From: CAWBRT01 sp963696525
Lineage (GTDB): Bacteria > Acidobacteriota > Terriglobia > Terriglobales > Acidobacteriaceae
Assembly: GCA_963696525.1 (NCBI GenBank)
Contig: CAVOKO010000008.1
Coordinates: forward strand, 62,001 to 126,000
Direction of reading: 5' to 3'
Length of the DNA: 64,000 nt
The notes below the pieces were generated by a model. That model worked only from the letters and a program-made list of their open reading frames with translations, searched no databases and was not told the DNA's origin. A program made the translations under genes and the position numbers. Positions 14,909 to 23,810 of the stretch are shown piece by piece; position 1 is the first letter of the stretch; every line of letters begins with the position of its first letter.

Positions 14909-16108
14909 TCAGACGGCGCGCGCAGTCTCGGTATTACTCGATTCCAGCTCCGCTGCGGTTTTCTTCTCGATCGATTCTTCGTATATTTTGAGGGTTTGAT
15001 CCGCGATCACGTCCCAGTTCAGGAAAGTTTCCGCCCGCTTCAACAATTGATTTCCCAGCTGGCGCCTCGACGGTTCATTGTCGAACAGCTCGATCATGCG
15101 CGCGGCCAATTGCTCGGGGTTATTCTCCTCAACCCAGACCCCCGTCTCACCCAGATGGTCAGGCAGTCCGGCCTTGCGGGTGCAGACGATTGGTAACTGG
15201 CAAGCGGCTGCCAAGGATGCCGCATAGCCGGCAAAACTCCCGGTATAAGGCAGAACACAGAGCAGGGAATGCTGATATAAACGAACCGTCTCCTCCTCCG
15301 GGATCTGGTTCAGCCAGATAATCTTGTCGGCGACTCCGTGTTGCGCGGCAAGCTCCAGCCCCCCCTCGGGGATGGTCGTTCCATAGTGCCCATGGATCTT
15401 CAGCAGAGGCGTGCTCGCCGCCATTTTCGCCTGCAGGATCGACATCGCCTGCAATAAAGTTTCAAAGCCCTTGCCCGACATCAATTTGTGGCCGCCATAG
15501 AAAACCATGCCTTCCCTGTAATTCACCGGCAGAGGGGCGGGCAAATGGGTGCCGTGTAATACGATATGAATCTTCTCCGCTTGGACACCAAGGCGAATGA
15601 GATGCTGCTTCATCTCCGCGCAATGCACGATGATCGCGTCCGCCAGGTTGTAGATCTGGTTCCTTTCAGGATTCTGGAGCTGGTCCGCATCCAGTTCGTG
15701 AACCGTAACGATGCGGCTGGCGTTCGAGGGCTGTTGCAGCCAGGAGAAAACCACCTGGGATCCGTAAGCGTTGAGGATTTGCTGAAAGTGGACCACTTCC
15801 GCGTGCTTGGCGAGGTTCGCGTAACGCTTTCCGCGAACCGGAAGAACCAGGCTCCGGGCCATGGATTTTAGCGGCCGCTTCCAGGCTTTTTTCGAAAGGG
15901 TATCCGAGCAAATCGGCATTTCAAAGTAGTCGCACTGGCTCTTTGGGATCAGGAATTGCCGGCTCTTCTCGACGGGATCTCCGCAGCCGCAGTTTGAGCC
16001 CACCCACTGCACGGTGTCGCCGGTCTTGTTTTCGATCGCCGTCTTCAACGCATTGGCATAGGAGCCAAAGGACGTCTTGAATGGGCAGCAAATAATCGTC
16101 ATCCGCAT
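14909..16108 (-). CDS. Glycosyltransferase family 4 protein
   Basis: The protein is 399 residues with a two-domain GT-B layout. The N-terminal acceptor domain includes MRMTIICCPFKTSFGSYANAL and the AEVVHFQQI and RIVTVHELDA strands. The C-terminal donor domain starts near GMVFYGGHKLMSGKGFETLLQAM, continues with KIIWLNQIPEEETVRLYQHS, and ends with the nucleotide-sugar binding PYTGSFAGYAASLAAACQLPIVCTRK region, where the usual EGFG is replaced by GSFAGYAAS. The family transfers an activated sugar with retention to a lipid, protein or glycan in the cytoplasm. The adjacent upstream CelD-type acetyltransferase suggests an envelope or exopolysaccharide role. The substrate cannot be told. Confidence 0.85.
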   Translation of the reverse strand: MRMTIICCPFKTSFGSYANALKTAIENKTGDTVQWVGSNCGCGDPVEKSRQFLIPKSQCDYFEMPICSDTLSKKAWKRPLKSMARSLVLPVRGKRYANLAKHAEVVHFQQILNAYGSQVVFSWLQQPSNASRIVTVHELDADQLQNPERNQIYNLADAIIVHCAEMKQHLIRLGVQAEKIHIVLHGTHLPAPLPVNYREGMVFYGGHKLMSGKGFETLLQAMSILQAKMAASTPLLKIHGHYGTTIPEGGLELAAQHGVADKIIWLNQIPEEETVRLYQHSLLCVLPYTGSFAGYAASLAAACQLPIVCTRKAGLPDHLGETGVWVEENNPEQLAARMIELFDNEPSRRQLGNQLLKRAETFLNWDVIADQTLKIYEESIEKKTAAELESSNTETARAV

Positions 16109-16172
16109 GGTAACTTTTCCTTCTTTCTTTCAGGTCGAATTGCCTACCGCAGAACCAGGCGAAAAAAGTGAT

Positions 16173-17405
16173 TCAGTCTGGCGGATGCGATGGTCCGGCC
16201 ACTTTCTTGCCGGGGTTGGACTGCGTGCTGGGCTCGTTCCTGCGTTTGCTATTGGGCCGCCCCATGCGGTCTCGTAAGCCCTGCCGCAGCCTGCCCAACA
16301 GCGGAAATACTTTGGTTCGAATCTGGCAAGCCAGCCGCGGGCGGAAGCCCGGAGCGAATACCAGGCCCCTGAAGTGCGGCAGAGTCTGCTGCGTCCACAA
16401 TTCCTTATAAGGGTCTCTGGAACCGCCGAAAAACAATTCAGAAATCCCCATTCCGGCGCATTCCTCCAGAATCGAGTTGAACAATAAATGGCCGGGGCCG
16501 CCGCGGCGCAGCGCCTCGCTAAAGGCAATCTTCATGGGGAAAAAACAGTCTTGGGTCAAAACGCTGAACGCTCCAGCCGCCATGGTGCCGTTCACTTCGA
16601 GCGAGTGCAGACAGAAATAACCGCGGTCGGCGCCCTCGCGGGCAACCTGATCGTAGAAAGCGCGGGTTTCCGGCCCACAAGCAATGGCTGATCCTTCGCG
16701 GCCCTTCCAGCCGGCGGCTTCCAGGTCGAAAAACTTTTGCATGGCCGCGGGGTCCGGATGATTCCAGCGGGTGATTTTGGGCTTGGCCCCCGCCTCTGCC
16801 TCAAGCACGCGGGCGTAGCGGCGCAGTTCATGACGAAAATGCCGGCTGGTGCCACCCAGCCAGGTAAGCTGTCCGTTGCCGTCACGCTGCATCCGCAAGG
16901 TTGGGCTGTCCTGAAGCGGAAAGATTCTGGTGAGATAGCCATCTTCGCCGGCCTGGCCTAACAACTGTGCGCACGCTCCGTCCTGTGGAAAGTAAGGAAA
17001 TTCCAGAACCTGCCATCCCGGCATGCGTTGTAAAGAGCGCCACAGGGCCGCAATGGAGGCTTCTCCGGCCGCACACGGAGTGCGCAGAATCTCGAACCGA
17101 ACCGAATGCACGTTGGCCGCGCCGGTGAGCTTTACCAGCGGGACGCCGGCATACCAACATTTTTTCCGCACCAGCGGTAAAACTGCTAGCAGTTGCTCGC
17201 CAAGACTGGCGGTCAGCAAAACAATTTCGCCGTTGGGCTCAAAGGCCCGCAGGTAGGCGGCAATCCATTCCGGACGATGGAAGGGCGCACTCCTGGTCTC
17301 GTCGCACAATCTTTGCCAAGGCTTCCAAAGGCGGTGAATTACCTCTTCCTTGCCAATATCGATCGCGGTGGTAATTTCATTGCCCACTGCAACGGTAGCG
17401 GACAT
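16173..17405 (-). CDS. CelD/BcsL-type GNAT acetyltransferase (Acetyltransf_6 domain)
   Basis: The protein is 410 residues from the ATG at 17405 (MSATVAVGNEITT), which follows GGGAG. The longer frame upstream to 17807 is high-GC and not protein-like. FHRPEWIAAYLRAFEP opens the first half-domain, and the second carries RHFRHELRRYARVL, FFDLEAAGWKGREGSAI and GYFCLHSLEVNGTMAAGAFS, leading to GGPGHLLFNSILEECAGMGI. These are hallmarks of duplicated-GNAT proteins linked to cellulose or exopolysaccharide production. It probably transfers an acyl group in polysaccharide or lipid decoration. It is followed by the GT4 gene on the same strand with about 65 nt between. Confidence 0.8.
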   Translation of the reverse strand: MSATVAVGNEITTAIDIGKEEVIHRLWKPWQRLCDETRSAPFHRPEWIAAYLRAFEPNGEIVLLTASLGEQLLAVLPLVRKKCWYAGVPLVKLTGAANVHSVRFEILRTPCAAGEASIAALWRSLQRMPGWQVLEFPYFPQDGACAQLLGQAGEDGYLTRIFPLQDSPTLRMQRDGNGQLTWLGGTSRHFRHELRRYARVLEAEAGAKPKITRWNHPDPAAMQKFFDLEAAGWKGREGSAIACGPETRAFYDQVAREGADRGYFCLHSLEVNGTMAAGAFSVLTQDCFFPMKIAFSEALRRGGPGHLLFNSILEECAGMGISELFFGGSRDPYKELWTQQTLPHFRGLVFAPGFRPRLACQIRTKVFPLLGRLRQGLRDRMGRPNSKRRNEPSTQSNPGKKVAGPSHPPD

Positions 17406-17807
17406 CCCATCTCCCAGGTTAAAATCCGACCGGTTTGCCCTAACCCCGCGTCCACGCCCTTGGACCGCGCACCTCGAAGTTACAGCCCGCCGCTTGGTCA
17501 GATGCGACTTAGCAGGACAGAGCACGTGAAATTCCACGTCAACTAGCAGGAAATATTCACTTACCGGAGACGGGGTTGGAGTCCTCTTTGGCTGGCCGGG
17601 GCAAAAAGGCACCCGCTCCAGAGCGCGGTTTTGGCGGACTTGAGGCCCGGCAGCGCGGTAGAACCCTTTCAGCCCAAGGGGGTGGCGTTTTCGAAGCAAG
17701 TTCGAGTGCCGGCGGTTAGCCCGATGGCGGCGAGGGCAAGATTGCAAAGATTCGCCTTTAGTAGGCAGGCACTTACCAACTTTGGGTGTCCGGGAGGACG
17801 TGCCCAC

Positions 17808-18485
17808 TTACCAGACAAACGGGATCAAGCGGTAGCGAACCCGGGACGCGTACTCGGTGTAACCCGTCAGGCCGCGTGCCAGCTCTCGGTCTTCCATCGC
17901 GGTGCGAAAAACGATACCGCCGGAAAGCACCAAAGAGGCCGCCAAGCCGTACCAAGAGCCAAGCAGCAAAGCGTTTGCCGGCAAGTAGATCAGCATAGCG
18001 GCATAGAGCGGATGGCGGACGGTGGCGTAGGGTCCGGTTGAAATTACCCGGTGCCCGCGTTCGGTTTGGATTCTTACGGCTGCCGCCAGAAAGGTGTTCT
18101 CGCGAAAAACCCGGGCCATCATGCGGAACGACAGCACCATCAGCACCCCGCCGGCGCATTGTAGCCAGAGCGGCATGACGGACCAGCGGAAGCGGACCGC
18201 GTCCAGAGCCATCAGGACCAGCCAGCCGCACCAGGCCACAATCATCGGCGGAATCCAGATTTTGTCCCAGAAGGGCTGGCCTTTTTGAAAGGGAGATTTC
18301 ATGCGCTCGGCAAGCAGCGCGGGATCGTGCCGCAGCAGCAAAAGAGTGATCCCCCAGGCTCCGGAGAAGCACAGGGTGAGGTACGCCCATCCGGCGGGCC
18401 AGAGGATGGTTCCCGCGGCCCCGAAGAGCAGGGCCGAAAAGATAAAGGCCTCGACCGCCAGCGTGAGCCAGACCTTGACGCCCAT
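17808..18485 (-). CDS. Isoprenylcysteine methyltransferase-like membrane protein (ICMT/PEMT family)
   Basis: The protein is 225 residues with five or six hydrophobic segments. The C-terminal half has the family core HRVISTGPYATVRHPLYAAM with the RHPxY motif that contacts S-adenosylmethionine, followed by RTAMEDRELARGLTGYTEYASRVRYRLIP, the conserved E-rich tail. Family members methylate small lipids or carboxyl groups at the membrane; bacterial substrates are mostly unknown. It is transcribed toward the acetyltransferase gene, with about 400 nt between. A TGTATACA palindrome lies 30 bp upstream of its start. Confidence 0.85.
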   Translation of the reverse strand: MGVKVWLTLAVEAFIFSALLFGAAGTILWPAGWAYLTLCFSGAWGITLLLLRHDPALLAERMKSPFQKGQPFWDKIWIPPMIVAWCGWLVLMALDAVRFRWSVMPLWLQCAGGVLMVLSFRMMARVFRENTFLAAAVRIQTERGHRVISTGPYATVRHPLYAAMLIYLPANALLLGSWYGLAASLVLSGGIVFRTAMEDRELARGLTGYTEYASRVRYRLIPFVW

Positions 18486-18514
18486 GGGCTTTTGCCTCCT
18501 GGCCCCTTTACTGG

Positions 18515-18522
18515 TGTATACA
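18515..18522. promoter_or_regulatory. TGTATACA palindrome
   Basis: The sequence GTGTATACAAAA just upstream of the ICMT-like gene resembles FCD-type GntR operators. A related GTATACAAG lies at 22297 upstream of the MFS operon. No GntR gene is in the window. Confidence 0.25.
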
Positions 18523-18558
18523 AAATTCCTCAGGAAATGTCATGGGAGGGTTAGAACA

Positions 18559-18587
18559 GCAGATCCTTCGCTGCGCTCAGGATGACA
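18559..18587. repeat. Dispersed repeat, GCAGATCCTTCGCTGCGCTC family
   Basis: The unit reads on the other strand as TGTCATCCTGAGCG followed by a Ser/Ala-rich-looking AAGGATC tail. Close copies are at 19851-19879 and 50025-50053, with degenerate copies at 34777, 34971 and 35035. The intergenic stretch 18486-18941 contains this, a GGGGACCCC block near 18657 and the palindrome at 18701, but no gene. Confidence 0.7.
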
Positions 18588-18700
18588 CGTCGCAAGCAGC
18601 AACACGAAGAAACTACCCCACGTTAGTCCAGTCACCCCAGCGAGCCGAGCCTCGTCGGGGACCCCGACACAAGCGAACATGGGCACCCAGATGTTTGGAT

Positions 18701-18735
18701 CCCACATTAGCTGACTGCGGCAAATGTGGGGCACC
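18701..18735. repeat. Dispersed palindrome, CCCACAT/ATGTGGGGCACC family
   Basis: CCCACATTAGC with GCGGCAAATGTGGGGCACC; the best stem is CCCACAT/ATGTGGG. A half copy GCGGCAGATGTGGGCCACC follows at 18871-18889. It is the same family as 4809 and 5351. Confidence 0.6.
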
Positions 18736-18941
18736 AACCGAAGAATTGCCGTTCTTACGCCCCTTTGGGGCTGTTCGCTGAAACGTCAACCGTACCCCAG
18801 GCTTGCGCCATGGGGCTATCGTATTACGCCCGCTGTGCGGGCTGGGATCACGCCCAAGCGGAGCGTCAAGTGCGGCAGATGTGGGCCACCTGCGCTATGT
18901 GTTGGGATTTCGGTACTGGGAAACCATGTTAGATCGCCGGG

Positions 18942-19667
18942 CTACATCGCCCCTCGAAATCTCTGCCGCAAGGCCGCCGAATAGGCATATTTCACCATGG
19001 TGACGACGTCGAATATGGGCAACCTGGTTGCGTCCTGGACATGCTTGGCAAAGGGCGGCATATTGGTGCACTCCAGAACGATGGCGCCAACCTCGGGGTG
19101 AAGTTCAACCAACTTGGCGGCGACGGAGGTCATTTCCGCGGCCGCCCGCTCAACGTCGAGGTCGGCCTTGCCTTCGATGAACGTGCCGGAGAATTCGGGC
19201 GATTCGTCCATGCCAACCACTACCATCGGGATGTCCTGAATGCCGACACCGCGGAAGTGTTGTTGGGTCAAGGACTGCGCGCGGGCAGTAATGACGCCGA
19301 CTTTCTGATCGGAGCGAATGACCGCCCGGGCCATGTGAACCTGGATGAGGCTGGAGGTAAATACCGGGACCTTCACCGAATCCGCGATCTGGGGATGAAA
19401 AGCGGCCAGGAAGCCGCAACTGGTGGTGATCGCCTTGGCGCCATCGCGCTCCAACTCCCGCGCGCCCTCGATGAAGGGCTCAATCAGCGTGGGGTCGCAT
19501 TGCTTGACAACCCGGGAAAGCGACGCGCCTTTGACGACCCGGTAACGGACTGGAAAAGGAAACGTCGTGGCATTGCCTATGTCGCCCGGTATCCTGGGGA
19601 ACACCGTGTCGAGCATGAGAATGCCGATTGCCTGGCCATAGTTGGTGAGGCCACCCTGAACTTTCAT
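18942..19667 (-). CDS. Asp/Glu/hydantoin racemase-family protein
   Basis: The protein is 241 residues from the ATG at 19667, which has AGGAGAAGG upstream; the longer upstream frame is not protein-like. The two catalytic Cys of the family are in place: ITTSCGFLAAFH and IVLECTNMPPFAKH. The pseudo-symmetric alpha/beta halves fit Asp/Glu racemases, maleate isomerases and related enzymes that move a proton with a Cys pair. It is the last gene of a probable operon behind the MFS transporter and the DHDPS-family aldolase, so it may act on an imported amino or keto acid. The exact substrate is unknown. Confidence 0.8.
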   Translation of the reverse strand: MKVQGGLTNYGQAIGILMLDTVFPRIPGDIGNATTFPFPVRYRVVKGASLSRVVKQCDPTLIEPFIEGARELERDGAKAITTSCGFLAAFHPQIADSVKVPVFTSSLIQVHMARAVIRSDQKVGVITARAQSLTQQHFRGVGIQDIPMVVVGMDESPEFSGTFIEGKADLDVERAAAEMTSVAAKLVELHPEVGAIVLECTNMPPFAKHVQDATRLPIFDVVTMVKYAYSAALRQRFRGAM

Positions 19668-19850
19668 CGCCTTCTCCTGCTGGGCGCGGCGGCTGTGCCG
19701 ATGATCCGCCGCAAACCTGGGCCTCAGGCCACGCCCGCGGCTCAAGGCCCGGCACCGATTGGAAATGTAATCCTGAGTCCGGATAACTGAAGTGTTCCGC
19801 CGTTGTTGTAACGCCGTTGCCGAAGCGAGCGAAGAATCTATGTCGAAAAA

Positions 19851-19879
19851 GCAGATCCTTCGCTTCGCTCAGGATGACA
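19851..19879. repeat. Dispersed repeat, GCAGATCCTTCGCTTCGCTC family, copy 2
   Basis: Nearly identical to 18559-18587. It lies in the 244-bp gap between the DHDPS-family gene and the racemase-family gene, so it sits inside the probable operon. Confidence 0.7.
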
Positions 19880-19911
19880 CCTCGGACTTATGTCGCGAAC
19901 TTCTGGCCACA

Positions 19912-20862
19912 CTAGGCGCGGGCCTTATCCGCCTGCAGCAACCCGGTCTTGATCAAAGCAGCCCGTACTCGCTCCATATCTGCCGCTGGAATTTTCTCCA
20001 GGGGTTGACGGACCACGGCACGCTCGATGCGTCCAAGCATGACGAGAGCTTCCTTCATGCGATTGTGCATGTCGAGGAACGGGGGCGCGTAAAATGCCTG
20101 GCCGAGGACGAAGTGTTTGTCGTTGATAGCGCTGGCCGCTTTCATGTCGCAGCGTTGCACGGCGTCGAACATCTGCGCTTGCCAGTCGGCAACCACGCTT
20201 CCCATGCCGGAGATGGTGCCGTCGGCGCCGAGAGCGAAGGTGGCGTAGAGAGAGGCGCTGAAGCTGCTGAGCACGGCGATCTTTCGAGGGGCGGATTGCA
20301 GAGCGCGCAGATTGCGCTCGAAGGTGACGATGTCCTGACTCCACTCCTTGACGGCCACGATGTTTTCGATTTCAGCCAGCTTGAGCAAAAGCTCGGTGTT
20401 GTAGCCCCATCCGTTGGCGACCGGATACTGGAAGACGACGATGGGAATATCGGCCTCGCTGGCGATGGACGCGAAATGGCGATAGGCCATTTCAGGGCGG
20501 AGATTGGCTCCCCACATAAAGAGGCTGGGCGGAAACACCAGAACGCCATCGGCGCCTTCGGCCTTGGCGTTGCGTGCCAAACGGACAGCGTTAGCCGTAC
20601 CGTCGCTGAAGACTCCGGCGACCAACTTCACCTTGCTGCCAACCTCGTCCCTGGCGACGGCGATGGCGCGTCTCTGCTCGTCTTCGGTGAGCGAAGCAAC
20701 CTCGGCGGCATGGCCGTTGCACACGATGGCCCCTACGCCGGGTACGTCGGCCAGCCAGCGCATGTGGCGGCGGTACTGAACCTCGTCGATCGAAAGATCG
20801 TTCTTGAACGGCATGAGATTGGCGGGAATAGAGCCCCGCAGCTTAAGTTTCAATTCCGACAT
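19912..20862 (-). CDS. Dihydrodipicolinate synthase/N-acetylneuraminate lyase family protein
   Basis: The protein is 316 residues with GAGGAGGG before the ATG, the typical length of this TIM-barrel aldolase family. The Schiff-base Lys is in IENIVAVKEWS, the catalytic Tyr in IVVFQYPVANG, and the ligand-binding GHAAEVASLTEDEQRR replaces the GTTGE motif of true DapA, so it is probably not DapA itself. The family cleaves or joins pyruvate-type units with aldehydes, or dehydrates sugar acids. Its position between an MFS transporter (38 nt upstream) and an Asp/Glu racemase-type enzyme points to catabolism of an imported acid. Confidence 0.85.
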   Translation of the reverse strand: MSELKLKLRGSIPANLMPFKNDLSIDEVQYRRHMRWLADVPGVGAIVCNGHAAEVASLTEDEQRRAIAVARDEVGSKVKLVAGVFSDGTANAVRLARNAKAEGADGVLVFPPSLFMWGANLRPEMAYRHFASIASEADIPIVVFQYPVANGWGYNTELLLKLAEIENIVAVKEWSQDIVTFERNLRALQSAPRKIAVLSSFSASLYATFALGADGTISGMGSVVADWQAQMFDAVQRCDMKAASAINDKHFVLGQAFYAPPFLDMHNRMKEALVMLGRIERAVVRQPLEKIPAADMERVRAALIKTGLLQADKARA

Positions 20863-20900
20863 GAATAGACCCTCCTCTACTATCTTAAAACGTTTGCGAG

Positions 20901-22199
20901 TTACTCGTTGCGAAGTTCCGTGCCGCGGGTTTCCGGCAACAATCGCGAAACCACCATAGTCATCACCGATCCGATAACCCCCAGCGAAATTGCCATGCGC
21001 ACGTCGAAGCCCATTTTAACTGCGATGGAGAGCGCGAGCAGCGGCGCAATCCCCGCGCCAACGGCTCTCGATACGTAGTAAACGAAATTCTGGCCGGTGG
21101 TGCGTGCGTACGTGGGATAGAGTTCGCTCAACCACGATCCTTGCACGCCGAAGTATCCGTAGCCCAGCTCCATCAGAACGAAGCCGAAGAAAGGCAGGGA
21201 CGTCCAGACCGTCGCCTCGTGGGTCGGGAGTTTGAAGATCACCGCGACCACTAGGAAGAAGAGATAGCCAATGGTGCCCACCAGCGCCGTCAGCGTAAAA
21301 GAATTTTTTCTTCCGAGTGCGTCCGCCAGCCATCCGCCAACCAGATAGGCGATGATGGCCAGAGTGTTTCCCACATAGTTGAGCTTGGCTACGCTCGGTG
21401 CGGAAAAGCCATAGGCGGAAGTCCACAAGGTCGGCGCGAAGGTCAGGATGGCATAGCATCCGAAGAAACCGAAGGTCATCAGCACGGTGGCCCAGAGGGT
21501 GGTTCGCCCCATCCCTTTGCGGAAGATATCGACGATGGGGATGCCGATTTTCTTTTGATTGCGACTGGCCAGCCAAAGCTTCGATTCGGGCATGAACACG
21601 AGGATCGCTACGGCGAGCAATACGACCAGACCGAGGTAGCCAAAAGCCCACCGCCAAGCTTCGCGTCCATAAACCACGGAGGTGAAATGGAAGAGCATGG
21701 CACTAATTAAGCCGCCGAAGATGAACATGGTCTGCATGGCGCCGCAAAATAGTCCGCGATGATTCTTGCCGCCGTGAAAGGCCTCATTCAAGTAAGCGAA
21801 CGCGATCCCCGACTCGCCACCGATGCCGATGCCCGCCAACGCCCGCAAGATCAGCAGAGTGTTGAAGTCGCTGGCAAATCCGCTGGCGAAGGTGAAGATG
21901 CTGTACATGGCTACGGTCAAAGCCAAGCCCATGCGTCTTCCCCAGCGATCGGCGAGGGTACCAAACAATAGGCCGCCAACGATTCCGGATAGATAGCTAA
22001 TGGCTTGGATGACGGTAACGCTGACGAGGGAAATCCCGTAGTACTTGGCTATAGGAATGAGGAAATAAGTGAAGATGAAAAAATCGGCGCCGTCGAACAG
22101 CGTCGCTAAGAAGGCGAATACAACCACCAGGCTGCGCTCGGTAGAGGTGTACTCTAACTGAGCGACAGCAGAGCTGATAGCGGACTTTAACTGACTCAT
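20901..22199 (-). CDS. MFS transporter (AAHS/NanT-like)
   Basis: The protein is 432 residues from the ATG at 22199 (MSQLKSAISSAVA), preceded by a G-rich site. The 78-residue upstream extension of the frame is not protein-like. Twelve membrane helices are evident, with the DGADFFIFTYFLIPI first helix typical of aromatic-acid and sialic-acid proton symporters, LADRWGRRMGLALT (loop 2-3 motif) and GIGIGGESGIAFAYLNE in helix 5. It probably imports an organic anion with protons across the inner membrane. It is the first gene of the three-gene operon. Confidence 0.9.
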   Translation of the reverse strand: MSQLKSAISSAVAQLEYTSTERSLVVVFAFLATLFDGADFFIFTYFLIPIAKYYGISLVSVTVIQAISYLSGIVGGLLFGTLADRWGRRMGLALTVAMYSIFTFASGFASDFNTLLILRALAGIGIGGESGIAFAYLNEAFHGGKNHRGLFCGAMQTMFIFGGLISAMLFHFTSVVYGREAWRWAFGYLGLVVLLAVAILVFMPESKLWLASRNQKKIGIPIVDIFRKGMGRTTLWATVLMTFGFFGCYAILTFAPTLWTSAYGFSAPSVAKLNYVGNTLAIIAYLVGGWLADALGRKNSFTLTALVGTIGYLFFLVVAVIFKLPTHEATVWTSLPFFGFVLMELGYGYFGVQGSWLSELYPTYARTTGQNFVYYVSRAVGAGIAPLLALSIAVKMGFDVRMAISLGVIGSVMTMVVSRLLPETRGTELRNE

Positions 22200-22941
22200 G
22201 GATCCCCCGCAGTGAAACCGTGGTGCTATCTGCCGGCTAAATCCGTTTGCGGTCTGACCGGCGGCTGAAAACAGGCTTGCTCTTTGCTCCATGTGAGTAT
22301 ACAAGCAACTCGTGCGAGCTTCGTGGGTCGCGCACAAAACCGGCGCGCGAGCCCTGGCAGCCCACCGGACGCAGTCTGCTGGAGCATCTGTCAGCCAGAT
22401 GAGCGGAGCGAAAGCTTAGGGATTAGCCTGCATGGAACGTTAATCCCGGCAAACTGTCCAACAGCGGCTATGATTAAGAGCGGCCATAGTTTAACCCCCG
22501 TCGCCGCGGCAATCAATGTTTTTGTTTTTCATCGGGTTGCTGGGAGTTGCTGATTTTTTTTGCCGGGTGTTCGACGAATCGCATCTGAGTGAGTAGGCGG
22601 TGTCGTTGCTGCGTGCCCGGATCGGAGCGAGCCGGTTTTTCAGCAGCCTGTACGTGGTGTATTCTGATCAGGTAGCGCTCCGGATTTCGCGGCAAGCATA
22701 AAGCAGGAAATCGCACCGTTTTGGACTTGCATCCAACTGAATCGGAAGCTACTATGGAGCATCTTCCGGACCGCACCAACCCCGTGCGGCATTCCTAGCG
22801 CCGGATTCCGAGGCGCAAAGCGGACAGAGATTGAACCCCGTCGCCGTGGCCGACCTACCTAAAGCGGCGCGCCTCAGGAGCGACGGTAAGAACCAGATTC
22901 CGAATTCTGAAAATTGCAGTGCACCATGAGCAACCGAAAAT
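22200..22941. other. Intergenic region, no gene seen
   Basis: About 740 bp between the divergent MFS operon and the receiver-like gene. It contains a GntR-like half palindrome GTATACAAG at 22297, and the short repeat GGTTTTTCAGCAGCCTGTA at 22635-22652, which recurs at 25938-25955. The frames here are short and overlapping, with no support for a protein. Confidence 0.5.
22294..22305. promoter_or_regulatory. Candidate GntR-type operator for the MFS operon
   Basis: GAGTATACAAGC contains the GTATAC core used by FCD-type GntR regulators of sugar-acid and organic-acid operons. It lies 95 bp before the MFS start. This is weak evidence based on one site. Confidence 0.25.
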
Positions 22942-23634
22942 ATGAATAATGGACCCAACAGCCCTGCCGGGGGTTCTGGCGGGAAAGGGCGCAGACGGCG
23001 TCGTGGACGTAGAAATCCGCCTGCGCAGCCACCACCAAGCGAACCGCGCGGCCATCAACGCCGCCCCGGCGCATCCGCTTCCCGGCCCGGCAACCGGTCA
23101 TCGGCGCCGAAGTTCCAGGACGCGCATATCTACACCGCGCCGATGGATCACAACTATCGAACGGCGGAAAACGGCAACGGCGGCGCGCGCAGCAATCGCG
23201 GCAGCCGCTTCATCCAGCAGGAATTGGAAGCGCTTCCCACGGCGCACCTTGGAGCGCCGCGAATTTTTGCCTTCGTCGACGACCTGTTTTTCCTGGCCAA
23301 AATCCAGGAGACGGCGCGCAAGCTGAATGTCAAAGTACAGTTCGTCAAGAGCGAAAAAGAGATTCTGGACGCTGCCGCCGAGAACGAGCAGGCTCCGTCG
23401 CTGATCATCATGGACCTGAATAACGCTTCGGTGAAGCCGGTTCCCACCATCACCAAGCTGAAATCCAAGCTCAAGAAACAGACGAATATCATCGGCTTTC
23501 TCTCGCATGTGCAGGGAGATCTCAAGCTCAAAGCGCAGGAGGCGGGGTGCGACATGGTTTTGCCCCGCTCGGCCTTCTCGCAGAACCTGCCGCAACTACT
23601 TCGGCGCCACGGTTCTTCCACGGAGTTACAGTAA
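22942..23634 (+). CDS. Receiver-like protein with a basic, disordered N-terminus
   Basis: The protein is 230 residues. Residues 1-100 are rich in Arg, Gly, Pro and Asn (KGRRRRRGRRNPP, then GASASRPGNRSSAP), so they are probably disordered and nucleic-acid binding. From about residue 105 a CheY-like fold is visible: IFAFVDDLFFLAKI (acidic pair), SLIIMDLNN (phosphoacceptor Asp), IIGFLSHV (Ser in place of the switch Thr) and MVLPRSAF (Arg where the conserved Lys should be). It has no output domain. The Arg change makes classical phosphorelay switching doubtful, so it may be a scaffold or RNA-associated protein. It is the gene before mutL, separated by a dispersed repeat. Confidence 0.65.
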   Translation: MNNGPNSPAGGSGGKGRRRRRGRRNPPAQPPPSEPRGHQRRPGASASRPGNRSSAPKFQDAHIYTAPMDHNYRTAENGNGGARSNRGSRFIQQELEALPTAHLGAPRIFAFVDDLFFLAKIQETARKLNVKVQFVKSEKEILDAAAENEQAPSLIIMDLNNASVKPVPTITKLKSKLKKQTNIIGFLSHVQGDLKLKAQEAGCDMVLPRSAFSQNLPQLLRRHGSSTELQ

Positions 23635-23650
23635 GCGGGAAAGCGAATCT

Positions 23651-23722
23651 CCTCGGGGGCTAAAGCCCGCATTCATATTGGCTTCGGATGACGTGGCTAA
23701 AGCCACGCCCCTTCAAAAAACT
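23651..23722. repeat. Dispersed repeat, GGGGGCTAAAGCCCGC...GCCCCTTCAAAA family
   Basis: Two small palindromes, GGGCTAAAGCCC and GTGGCTAAAGCCAC, then GCCCCTTCAAAAA. The same arrangement is at 3027-3165, and a short copy at 41327-41351. It lies between the receiver-like gene and mutL. Confidence 0.65.
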
Positions 23723-23810
23723 TTTTCCGAACCCGGTCTAGTAAACTGGAAGTCTGACGCCGCGCGCGTGGTTTTATTTATCTCCGCCGCGGCTCCGGAC
23801 TGCCAGCTCA

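Noticed and set aside
17406..17807. N-terminal extension of the CelD-type acetyltransferase
   Set aside because: Composition is Arg/Pro-rich shadow sequence and a good ribosome site precedes the ATG at 17405.
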